Source: CAVVST01 sp963750995
Lineage (GTDB): Bacteria; Acidobacteriota; Vicinamibacteria; Vicinamibacterales; UBA2999
Direction of reading: 5' to 3'
Length of the DNA: 64,000 nt
Assembly: GCA_963750995.1 (NCBI GenBank)
Contig: CAVVST010000004.1
Span: 682,001-746,000, forward strand
Both the position numbers and the translations under genes were made by a program. This document shows positions 55,511 to 64,000 of the stretch, in pieces. Below the pieces are notes generated by a model. It did not search any database and was not told the DNA's origin. It worked only from the letters and a program-made list of their open reading frames with translations. Each line of letters opens with the position of its first letter. Positions within the stretch are counted from its first letter, which is position 1.

Positions 55511-56413
55511 CTAGCCATACGACTCCCGCTTGATCCGTGCGTCTGGCACGCCGATCGCGCGCAGGTTGGTCAGGACGCTCTCGATGAATCGCGGCTGCGG
55601 TTCGGTGCCGGACTCTCTCGCCGCCTCTCGATCCCATTTCGATATGCCGGGCCCGCATAGGTACACCATTGGCGCTCCCGGATCCGGAATCATCTCCCGC
55701 AAGAGTGCCTGGTCCAGCCGTCCTCTCCGGACGCTGGGTCCGAAGGCGTCCGGGTTGTCTTCACGCGTCAGCGTGTGGACGACCTTGAGGCGATCGGTAT
55801 GGTGTGCGGCCAGTTCGGTGAGCGTGTCGCGGAAGATCACGTCGCTCCACGTCTTGTTCGAATAGAGAAAGGTATGGCGCAGCGTCGGATGATTCTCGAG
55901 CGCGAACTTCAGGATCGAGACGTTCGGCACGCTGCCCGATCCGGCGCAGACGTGGACGATGTGGTCGGTCTTCGACGTGATATCGGGCGGTAGCGTGTAC
56001 GGTCCGGTAAACCCCGTGACCACGAGCCGCATGCCGCGGACGGTCCGCTTGACGAGCAGAGGTGACAGGAGCGGCGGATATTTCGTCACCTTCGGAACGA
56101 ATCGTTCTTCCTTGACCGTCACGGCGAGATACCGCTCGTGCGGTGCCGAGCACATGGAATAGGCGCGCGGCGGTTCGGCCTTGCCCTTGAGGTATTCGAG
56201 GAACGCGGTAAAACGGTCGAGCGCTTCGAACTGGTGCGGATCGATGGTGAGAAAGTGCCCCGCCCGGTAGTCGAGCCGGTCGTTGCCGGTGAACAGCACC
56301 AGCGTCGAGGTGTCTGCGGTCTCGACGATCACGTCGGCGACCATCACCTCGAGTTCCTTGATTCGCCGCGACGCGGGCGCGGCCTCCTGAGTCTGCATGC
56401 TCAAGGCTAACAT
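55511..56413 (-). CDS. FNR-type NAD(P)H reductase (flavodoxin/ferredoxin reductase-like)
   Basis: A 300-residue ferredoxin-NADP-reductase-fold protein. The FAD motif is RAYSMCSAPHERYLAVTVKE (RxYS at about residue 82), then FTGPYTLPPDI, the NAD(P) motif HVCAGSGSVPNVSILKFALE, and a C-terminal MVYLCGPGISKWD. No ferredoxin domain is fused. Start ATG at 56413 or 56398. It may supply electrons to a partner oxygenase, but no partner gene is adjacent. It diverges from the MATE gene. Confidence 0.83.
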   Translation of the reverse strand: MLALSMQTQEAAPASRRIKELEVMVADVIVETADTSTLVLFTGNDRLDYRAGHFLTIDPHQFEALDRFTAFLEYLKGKAEPPRAYSMCSAPHERYLAVTVKEERFVPKVTKYPPLLSPLLVKRTVRGMRLVVTGFTGPYTLPPDITSKTDHIVHVCAGSGSVPNVSILKFALENHPTLRHTFLYSNKTWSDVIFRDTLTELAAHHTDRLKVVHTLTREDNPDAFGPSVRRGRLDQALLREMIPDPGAPMVYLCGPGISKWDREAARESGTEPQPRFIESVLTNLRAIGVPDARIKRESYG

Positions 56414-56442
56414 CCATAGTAGACTGCCCGATCAGAGTCTCA

Positions 56443-57918
56443 ATGGCCGGTCCCGCGGGTCCCCGCAAATTCGATCGCTCCATCGTCGAAGGTCCCATCC
56501 GTCCTGCCGTCTGGCGCCTCGCGTGGCCGACGATGCTGCAGAACCTGGTCGCGGGGCTGCAGGGCATCATCGATCACGCGATGGTCGGCCACTTCGTCGG
56601 CTACACCGGCAACGCGGCGATCGGCGTCAGCTGGCAGATCATCGTCGTCGTCATCGTATTCGCGACGTCGGTGTTCACCGGCATGGCGGTGCTGGTGGCG
56701 CGCTTCGCCGGCGCGAACGAGCCCGACAAAGTGAACCGCGTGGTGTACCAGGCTTTTCTCACCGCCGCCGGGCTCGCGGTCATCCTCGGCGCCGCCGGCT
56801 GGCTTGCCGCGCCGGCGCTGCTGGATCTCGTGAACGCGGCGCCCGAAGTGCACGCCGAAGCGCTGCCGTTTCTCCGCATGATGTTCGTCGGATTCATCGG
56901 CATGATGATGTTCTTCATGCTGAGCGGCGCGTTCCGCGCCGCGGGCGACCCGCATACGCCGCTCAGGCTTGGAGTGGCGATGACGGTGCTGACAATTGCC
57001 TTCAACGTGGTGCTGATCCCGATGTTCGGGTACCGTGGGCGCCGCATACGGGACCGTTGCCAGCAGTACCTGGCTTCGAGCTACGGGATCTGGCGGCTGC
57101 TGCGCCCCTCGTCTGTGATTCATTTCGAGCAGCACATGGACCTGCGTCCCGACTTCAGCATCATCCGGTCGCTGTTCCGGTTCGGGCTGCCCACGGGCGT
57201 CCAGGGGATCGCGATGAATATCGGCGGCGTTTTCATGCTGCGGTTCATCGGAGCGCTCGAGGAGAGTGCCGCGGCTCAGGCGGCCTTTGCGGTCGGTTAC
57301 ACGGAACTCTTCTCGCTCATCACGTGGACATCGGTGGGGCTGATGGGCGCATCGGCGACGATCGCTGGCCAGAACCTCGGGGCCCGGAACCCGGATCGCG
57401 CCATCGAAGGCGTGCGCGTGGCCTCGCACATCGGCCTCGCGGTGGCGGCGGTTGTCGGGGCCATGTTCCTCCTGATCCCGCGCTACCTCCTGGCTGTCTT
57501 TGGCATGACCGACATGCAGGTCATCGACATCAGCGCGCAGCTGCTGCGTTACCTGAGCCTGTCGGGGCTGTTCGTCACGGTTGCGCTCAGCTACACCGGC
57601 GGCCTCCAGGGCACGGGTGACACGCGGAGCCCCTTGTACATCTCGATCCTGTCGCAGGTGATCGTCCCGCTCGGCCTCTGCACGATCTTCCAGGCGACCT
57701 CCGGCCTCGAGGCGAGCTACATCTGGATGGCTATACTGGCGGGCCATATGACGCGATGCTTCCTCAGCGTCGCGCGCTTCCGGCAGCAGAAATGGCGCGA
57801 CATCAAGGTCGATCTCGATCCGCCGCGGCCGACGCTGGTGACAGCCGAAGCTGAACTGCCGGGCGCCGAGCCGCACATCCCGATGCGCGAGGCGCCAGGT
57901 CCGGCGACGAGGAGCTAG
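56443..57918 (+). CDS. MATE-family efflux transporter, locally frameshifted
   Basis: A 491-residue multidrug and toxin extrusion (MATE) protein with about 12 membrane helices and two duplicated halves: IRPAVWRLAWPTMLQNLVAG and the second half from FRFGLPTGVQGIAMNIGGVF. Between residues about 197 and 210 the reading frame is off: a +1 change at about 57031 and a -1 change near 57070 restore it. In the alternative frame the segment reads TVGAAYGTVASST, as expected for a MATE membrane loop. So the full-length frame is intact, but 13 residues are wrong. Substrate is unknown; it probably exchanges cations for drugs or metabolites. Confidence 0.85.
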   Translation: MAGPAGPRKFDRSIVEGPIRPAVWRLAWPTMLQNLVAGLQGIIDHAMVGHFVGYTGNAAIGVSWQIIVVVIVFATSVFTGMAVLVARFAGANEPDKVNRVVYQAFLTAAGLAVILGAAGWLAAPALLDLVNAAPEVHAEALPFLRMMFVGFIGMMMFFMLSGAFRAAGDPHTPLRLGVAMTVLTIAFNVVLIPMFGYRGRRIRDRCQQYLASSYGIWRLLRPSSVIHFEQHMDLRPDFSIIRSLFRFGLPTGVQGIAMNIGGVFMLRFIGALEESAAAQAAFAVGYTELFSLITWTSVGLMGASATIAGQNLGARNPDRAIEGVRVASHIGLAVAAVVGAMFLLIPRYLLAVFGMTDMQVIDISAQLLRYLSLSGLFVTVALSYTGGLQGTGDTRSPLYISILSQVIVPLGLCTIFQATSGLEASYIWMAILAGHMTRCFLSVARFRQQKWRDIKVDLDPPRPTLVTAEAELPGAEPHIPMREAPGPATRS

Positions 57919-58094
57919 GCAACTCTCAACTCCCAACTCCCAACTCCCAGGCGTAACCTCCAAGTTTGGGCAGGCCTATTCGACTTTGCGTCGGGCATTC
58001 CTGATCACTGTCGCGACGATGCTGACGAGTTCGTCGCAATCGGGAGTCGGGCGTTGGCAATTGGGACCTGCCCGTTCGCCGTAGAATCGGATCA
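57919..58094. repeat. Gap with (AACTCCC)n tandem repeat
   Basis: A 176-base gap before the aldehyde dehydrogenase. 57921-57950 is four copies of a 7-base unit close to AACTCCC. The rest (57951-58094) contains a degenerate GGGAGTCGGGCGTTGGCAATTGGG tract and no open frame. No promoter is obvious. Confidence 0.55.
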
Positions 58095-59720
58095 ATGACC
58101 GCTGGATCGCCACGCGTTCCCACGCCCGTCAACGAGCCGAACCTCGGATACCTGCCGGGGTCGCTGGAGCGTGACGCGCTCAAGGCCCGTCTTGCCTCGA
58201 TGGCAGCCGAGAAAGCCGACATCCCCGTCATCATCGGGGGCTGCGAGATCCGCACCGGCCAGCTGGAACACGCGGTGATGCCGCACGAGCACAGTCACGT
58301 GCTCGCCGACTGGCACCGCGCCGAGCCGAAGCACGTGGAGCAGGCGATTGCCGCTGCCGCGAAAGCGCGCGGCGACTGGGCGGCGGCGACGCTGGAGCAG
58401 CGCGCCGCCGTCTTTCTGCGGGCCGCGGAACTCCTCACGACCACCTGGCGCCCAACGCTGAATGCGGCGACGATGCTTGGGCAGTCGAAGACGGTGATCC
58501 AGGCAGAAATCGACGCCGCGTCGGAGCTGATCGACTTCTGGCGCTTCAACCCGTTCTTCGCCGAGGAGCTGTACGCGGAACAGCCGATCAGCTCCCACGG
58601 CATGTGGAACAGGCTCGAATACCGGCCGCTCGAGGGATTCGTCTATGCGGTGACGCCCTTCAATTTCACGTCGATCGCCGGCAACCTGCCGACCGCGCCG
58701 GCGTTGATGGGTAGCACGGTCGTCTGGAAGCCGGCGGCAAGCGCCGTCCTCAGCAGCTACTACATCATGCGGCTGCTCGAAGCCGCGGGTCTTCCGCCGG
58801 GTGTCATCAACTTCGTGCCCGGCGACCCGGTGCAGATCTCCAACATCCTGCTCGATTCACCGGAACTTGGCGGCGTGCATTTCACCGGCAGCACCGCGGT
58901 GTTCCACGGCATGTGGAAGAAGGTTGGCGACAACATCGACCGCTACCGCAGCTACCCCCGCCTGGTGGGGGAAACCGGCGGCAAGGACTTCATCGTCGCC
59001 CATCCGTCCGCGCAGGTCGACGAGCTTGCCGTGGCCATCGCGCGGGGTGGCTTCGAATACCAGGGACAGAAGTGCTCGGCGGCGAGCCGCATCTACATTC
59101 CCGCATCGATCTGGACCGGCGTCCGGGACCGGGTCGTCGCCATGATGCGGGACATGAAAATGGGCGACGTCCGCGACTTCAGAAACTTCCTTGGCGCGGT
59201 CATCGATCGGAAGGCCTTCACCAAGATTACGGGCTACATCGACGATGCGAAGCGCAACGCGACGATTCTCCAGGGCGGCGGCGCGGATGACGCCCGCGGG
59301 TTCTTCATCGAGCCAACGCTGGTGCAGACGGCGGACCCCCGCTACCGGTTGATGCGCGAGGAGATCTTCGGCCCGGTGGTTACCGTATATGTGTACCAAG
59401 ACGAGAAGTGGGACGAGACGCTGCGCCTGATCGACGAGACGTCGCCGTACGCGCTGACGGGAGCGGTCTTCAGCCAGGAACGCGGCGCCATCGACCAGGC
59501 GTCCCAGGTGCTGCGCAATGCCGCGGGCAACTTCTACGTCAACGACAAGCCAACCGGCGCCGTCGTCGGTCAGCAGCCCTTCGGCGGTGCGCGCGCATCG
59601 GGGACGAACGACAAGGCGGGGTCGAAAATGAACCTGCTGCGCTGGGTGAGCGCGCGAACCATCAAGGAGACGTTCTCCCCGCCGCGCGACTACCGTTACG
59701 GATACATGGTCGAGGAGTAA
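58095..59720 (+). CDS. L-glutamate gamma-semialdehyde dehydrogenase (delta-1-pyrroline-5-carboxylate dehydrogenase)
   Basis: A 541-residue aldehyde dehydrogenase of the ALDH4/RocA class. The N-terminal region VPTPVNEPNLGYLPGSLERD and VFLRAAELLTTTWRP are typical of the ALDH4 form. Motifs: FTPFNFTSIAGNLP-type oxyanion Asn (VTPFNFTSIAGNLPTAPAL), catalytic Glu in LVGETGGKDFIV, catalytic Cys in EYQGQKCSAASRIYIP, and C-terminal TGAVVGQQPFGGARASGTND. It oxidises glutamate semialdehyde to glutamate in proline catabolism. The proline dehydrogenase is not fused and not in the window. Confidence 0.92.
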   Translation: MTAGSPRVPTPVNEPNLGYLPGSLERDALKARLASMAAEKADIPVIIGGCEIRTGQLEHAVMPHEHSHVLADWHRAEPKHVEQAIAAAAKARGDWAAATLEQRAAVFLRAAELLTTTWRPTLNAATMLGQSKTVIQAEIDAASELIDFWRFNPFFAEELYAEQPISSHGMWNRLEYRPLEGFVYAVTPFNFTSIAGNLPTAPALMGSTVVWKPAASAVLSSYYIMRLLEAAGLPPGVINFVPGDPVQISNILLDSPELGGVHFTGSTAVFHGMWKKVGDNIDRYRSYPRLVGETGGKDFIVAHPSAQVDELAVAIARGGFEYQGQKCSAASRIYIPASIWTGVRDRVVAMMRDMKMGDVRDFRNFLGAVIDRKAFTKITGYIDDAKRNATILQGGGADDARGFFIEPTLVQTADPRYRLMREEIFGPVVTVYVYQDEKWDETLRLIDETSPYALTGAVFSQERGAIDQASQVLRNAAGNFYVNDKPTGAVVGQQPFGGARASGTNDKAGSKMNLLRWVSARTIKETFSPPRDYRYGYMVEE

Positions 59721-59750
59721 GCTGGTCGCTCGTGGCCGGTATCCGGTAGG

Positions 59751-59770
59751 CGGAGGCCTTCAGGCCTCCG
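59751..59770. terminator. Bidirectional hairpin between convergent genes
   Basis: CGGAGGCC-TTCA-GGCCTCCG, a perfect 8-bp stem with a 4-base loop, between the aldehyde dehydrogenase and the convergent FKBP gene. On the plus strand AATTAATT follows. It resembles the CTTCAGG hairpins at 8762-8779. Confidence 0.65.
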
Positions 59771-59772
59771 AA

Positions 59773-60581
59773 TTAATTGATCTTGATCAGGTCGACGTCG
59801 AACACGAGCATGCCGCGAGGTGCGCCCGCCTCGCCCTTGTAGGCGAGGGTCTGGGGAATCCAGAACCGCGTGCGTTCCCCCTCCACCATCAACTGCATGC
59901 CTTCGGTCCAGCCGCGGATCACGTCTTCGAGTTTCAGCGTTGCGGGCATGCCGCGCGCAACCGAGCTGTCGAACATCTTGCCGTCGGTCGTCCAACCCGT
60001 GTAGTGGACGATCACGCTGTCCCACTGGGCCGGCTTGCGCGTCCCTGTTCCCGGTTTCAGCACCTTATATGCGAGCCCTGACGCGGTCCGCTTCGCGTCA
60101 TCCGGCGGACCCTTGACGTCGGGCGGCGCCACGTTCGGCGCGGGTCTCGCGTCGACCAGCTCGATGTCGAACACGACCATGCCGCGCGGCCGTCCCGCCT
60201 GTCCCTGGTAGGCCAGGTTCTCGGGCAGCCAGCACCGGCGAATCTCACCCACCGTCATGAGCTGCACGCACTCCCGCCAGCCGACGAGCGACCGGTTCAG
60301 GGGAAACATCGAGGGATTGCCGCGGGTCCGGGAGCTGTCGAACATCTTGCCGTCCGGCGTCCAGGCTGTGTAGTGCACGGTGACTACATCGGTGGGAGTC
60401 ACCGTGCTGCTGCCGTCGCCCGCCGTGATCATGCGCGACGCCAGGCCTGAAGACGTCCTGGCGGCGTCCGCCGGCACCGAGGCCACGTCGGGAGGTGCCG
60501 GAGGCGGCGCCGTTGCCGGCGCCTGGGCCGCCGCCGTAATCACGGCGAGCCAGAGGACGACGATGGTTGCACAGGCTTTCA

Positions 60582-60582
<1 letters not shown>
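59773..60582 (-). CDS. Secreted tandem FKBP-type peptidyl-prolyl isomerase
   Basis: A 269-residue protein with a signal peptide (residues 1-19, ending AAAQ) and two FKBP domains: TPTDVVTVHYTAWTPDGKMF to RPRGMVVFDIELVDA, and WDSVIVHYTGWTTDGKMFDS to GAPRGMLVFDVDLIKIN. Both keep the VHYT and DGKMFDSS signatures and the GWxE/GWTEGMQLMVEGE loop. It helps fold proline-containing proteins in the periplasm. The ATG shares one base with the sucB stop (TGATG), so it is encoded in the sucAB operon, an unusual pairing. Confidence 0.92.
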
Positions 60583-61859
<1,277 letters not shown>

Positions 61860-61863
61860 GACT

Positions 61864-64000
61864 CTAGGCTTGCTTGGAGAGCACCATCGACGGTTCTTCT
61901 GCCTGGCGGGCGCGATCGAAGATCTGCTCGACCAGCATGTTCTGGTTAATCTGGTGCCACGCCGCCGAGCCCTCGGACGGACTGGAGCTGCGCGCCCGAC
62001 CTATATACCGCAGTGGATACCGTCCGCCAATCACGTCTTCGAGCAGCGGTCGCAGGAATGCCCACCCGCCCATGTTCTCGGGCTCTTCCTGGAGCCAGAC
62101 GATGTCTTCGAGAGCCGGATAGCCGGCGATCAATTCCTGCACGGTTTCAGCCGGGTAGGGATAAAGCTGTTCAAGCCGGCAGAGGGCGACATCGGTGGCC
62201 GCACCCCGGCGTTCCGCGCTGATGGCGTCGACATAGACCTTGCCGCTGCACAGCACCAGGCGCCTGATCTCCCTGGACCGAGATTTCGCATCGGGATCGT
62301 CGAGGACCGGCATGAAGCGGCCTTCCGCCAGTTCGCGCGGCGTCGACGCGACCGCCGGGTGCCGCAGCAGGCTTTTCGGCGTGAGGACGAACAGCGGCAG
62401 CGGATCGTCGTCGAGCAGCGCCGACTGCCGGCGAAGAACGTGGAAATACTGCGCCGCCGTGCTGCAGTTGACCAGGCGCAGGTTGATGTCGGCGGCGGCC
62501 TCCAGGATGCGTTCCGGGCGGGCGCTCGAATGATCGGGTCCCTGGCCTTCGTAGCCGTGCGGCAGCAGGAAGACGAGGGAGGGCATCAGGCCCCACTTCG
62601 CGCGGCCGGAGGTGACGAATTCATCGAGGATGATCTGCGCGCCGTTGATGAAGTCGCCATACTGGGCTTCCCACAGCACCAGGCACCCCGGTTCGTAGAC
62701 GTTGTAGCCGAACTCAAACCCGATGGCGGCGTTTTCCGACAGGGGGCTGTTGTGAATGTCGAACGACGCCCGCGCGGCCGCCAGTGACTGAAGCGGGACG
62801 AACCGGGTGCCGGACACCGCGTCGTGAAATACCGCGTGGCGCTGGCTGAACGTGCCGCGTTCCACGTCCTCGCCGGTCAGGCGGATGGGAATGCCGTCAG
62901 CGAGGATGCTTGCAAACGCCAGCTCCTCGGCCGTTGCCCAATCGATGGTACGTGCGGCGGCGTCAGCCACCGCCTGCCGCCGCTTTTCGCGCGCGCGCTC
63001 GAGTTTCTTGTGAAAGGTAAAGCCCTCGGGCCGGGCAAGGAGCCCTTCATTCAGTGCGCGCAGGCGTTCGACCGGTACTCCGGTCTCGGTCTTGGCGGCG
63101 ATCCCGCGCGGCGCGGGTGCAGGGATATCCGGCGGGCGCGGGTCGACGGTCTTCAGCGACTCGTACGCCTGCTCGAGACTCGCGTAGTGTGCCTTCGCGA
63201 TCGCGTCTGCCTCTTCCGCGCTGATCTGGCCGTGGCGTTGCTGGGTGGCCGCCCAGCTCGCACGCACGGATGGATGTGCGGCGATCGCCTTGTACATGGC
63301 CGGCTGGGTGAACGATGGTTCGTCCCCCTCGTTATGTCCGTATCGCCGATAGCCGACCAGGTCGATGAGGAAGTCCCGATGAAAACGGGCGCGATACTCC
63401 CAGGCGAGGCGGGCGGCCTCGAGGCATGCGACCGGGTCGTCGGCGTTGACGTGAACGATCGGGATCTTGAAGCCGCGGGCAAGGCCGCTGGCGTAGCTGG
63501 TGCTGTACGACTCGTCGGGCGTTGCCGTGAATCCCAGCTGGTTGTTGGCGATGATGTGTACGGTGCCGCCGGTTTCGTACCCGGCCAGCTCGGAGAGATT
63601 CAACGTTTCGGCGACGATTCCCTGGCCGGGGAACGCCGTGTCGCCGTGGATCAGGATGGGCAGCGTGACGGCCGGCTCGAACACGGGCGGACCGGGCTCC
63701 GCCGTGCGCGTGCCGGCGGCGCGCGCCATCCCCTCGACGACCGGGTTCACCGCCTCGAGATGGCTTGGATTGGGCACCAGCGTCACGAACATCTGGCCGC
63801 GGGGGCTCGCGATCCGCGCGCCGGCGTGGTACTTCACGTCGCCGCGCCACCCGAGATCCAGTCTCACGTTCTGCCGCTGCACCGAATCCTTGAACTCGGC
63901 GAGGATCTCGGCGTACGGCTTGTCCAGCACGTGGGCGAGGACATTGAGCCGTCCGCGGTGCGCCATGCCGAGCAGCGTGTGGCGTACACCGCGGTCGCCC
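61864..64000 (-). CDS. sucA: 2-oxoglutarate dehydrogenase E1 component SucA, N-terminus beyond window
   Basis: The frame is open to the window edge, so the gene is 5'-truncated here (about 712 of roughly 900 residues seen). Visible features: GMAHRGRLNVLAHVLDKPYA, GDTAFPGQGIVAETLNLSEL, HIIANNQLGFTATPDESYST, LIDLVGYRRYGHNEGDEPSF (thiamine diphosphate region), FINGAQIILDEFVTSGRAKW and LLPHGYEGQGPDHSSARPER. This is the thiamine-dependent decarboxylating subunit of the TCA-cycle complex. It is followed by sucB. Confidence 0.96.
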   Translation of the reverse strand, partial: GDRGVRHTLLGMAHRGRLNVLAHVLDKPYAEILAEFKDSVQRQNVRLDLGWRGDVKYHAGARIASPRGQMFVTLVPNPSHLEAVNPVVEGMARAAGTRTAEPGPPVFEPAVTLPILIHGDTAFPGQGIVAETLNLSELAGYETGGTVHIIANNQLGFTATPDESYSTSYASGLARGFKIPIVHVNADDPVACLEAARLAWEYRARFHRDFLIDLVGYRRYGHNEGDEPSFTQPAMYKAIAAHPSVRASWAATQQRHGQISAEEADAIAKAHYASLEQAYESLKTVDPRPPDIPAPAPRGIAAKTETGVPVERLRALNEGLLARPEGFTFHKKLERAREKRRQAVADAAARTIDWATAEELAFASILADGIPIRLTGEDVERGTFSQRHAVFHDAVSGTRFVPLQSLAAARASFDIHNSPLSENAAIGFEFGYNVYEPGCLVLWEAQYGDFINGAQIILDEFVTSGRAKWGLMPSLVFLLPHGYEGQGPDHSSARPERILEAAADINLRLVNCSTAAQYFHVLRRQSALLDDDPLPLFVLTPKSLLRHPAVASTPRELAEGRFMPVLDDPDAKSRSREIRRLVLCSGKVYVDAISAERRGAATDVALCRLEQLYPYPAETVQELIAGYPALEDIVWLQEEPENMGGWAFLRPLLEDVIGGRYPLRYIGRARSSSPSEGSAAWHQINQNMLVEQIFDRARQAEEPSMVLSKQA

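Noticed and set aside
57920..57951. Possible attachment site or phage remnant at tandem repeats
   Set aside because: No integrase, tRNA or flanking duplication; simple tandem repeat only.

Overview
The window is a high-GC bacterial chromosome segment with tightly packed, mostly translationally coupled genes (ATGA and GTGA stop/start overlaps recur at many junctions). It has outer-membrane proteins, a TonB-dependent receptor of the carboxypeptidase-regulatory-like type, lipoproteins and a tripartite exporter, so the cell is Gram-negative. Gene content, several families of short dispersed palindromic repeats, and the PQQ, DUF6282 and TonB gene types suggest an Acidobacteriota soil lineage, perhaps Vicinamibacteria-like. 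That placement is inference; no rRNA is present. I see no tRNA, rRNA, CRISPR array, transposase or prophage.

Layout. 0-1.6 kb: a SYLF lipid-binding protein converging on a TIGR01777 epimerase. 1.6-8.7 kb: a TetR-controlled export operon (TetR, HlyD, ABC ATPase, TolC-like protein, ABC ATPase, two permeases) with an operator palindrome over the TetR start. 8.8-13.4 kb (minus): an operon of AAA ATPase, UMF1-type MFS carrier, PQQ sugar dehydrogenase and DUF6282 hydrolase. 13.4-19.8 kb (minus): the histidine operon hisI-G-D-C-B-H-F-A, preceded by a His-rich leader peptide and attenuator terminator. 19.8-28.2 kb: PQQ/TPR protein, lipoprotein, metK behind a SAM-II-like riboswitch and terminator, a beta-barrel protein, a PLP decarboxylase, a small phosphatase, a glycine-zipper envelope protein and a LOG protein. 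28.2-30.9 kb: a Kai-type module (kaiB, kaiC, a receiver protein, and a second convergent kaiB with an N-terminal extension). 31-35.9 kb: a secreted protein coupled to a frameshifted TonB receptor, then an FAD oxidoreductase. 35.9-41.8 kb: MerR, a lone bacterial microcompartment shell protein, a DinB/YfiT protein, two phytoene-desaturase-like oxidoreductases and a divergent GcvT-like protein. The divergent pair starts inside inverted copies of a 46-bp repeat. 41.9-46.1 kb (minus): membrane MutS-like ATPase, tryptophan 2,3-dioxygenase, kynureninase and a small membrane protein. 46.2-49.6 kb: a MocR/PtsJ-like regulator, DUF2461, D-lactate dehydrogenase. 49.6-55.4 kb: type II topoisomerase A and B subunits flanking an NYN/OST-HTH protein. 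55.5-64 kb: an FNR-like reductase, MATE exporter, proline-catabolic aldehyde dehydrogenase, tandem FKBP, and sucB and sucA (2-oxoglutarate dehydrogenase; sucA runs off the window).

The most interesting items are the Kai locus without KaiA, two cis-regulatory RNA elements that can be read in full (his attenuator and metK riboswitch with a mutually exclusive antiterminator), the orphan microcompartment shell gene in an oxidoreductase operon, and the repeat-derived start regions. A caution: at least ten genes carry one-base-type frameshifts, including a topoisomerase subunit, mostly east of 29 kb. These look more like assembly indels than biology, so I annotate those genes as CDS spanning the break.
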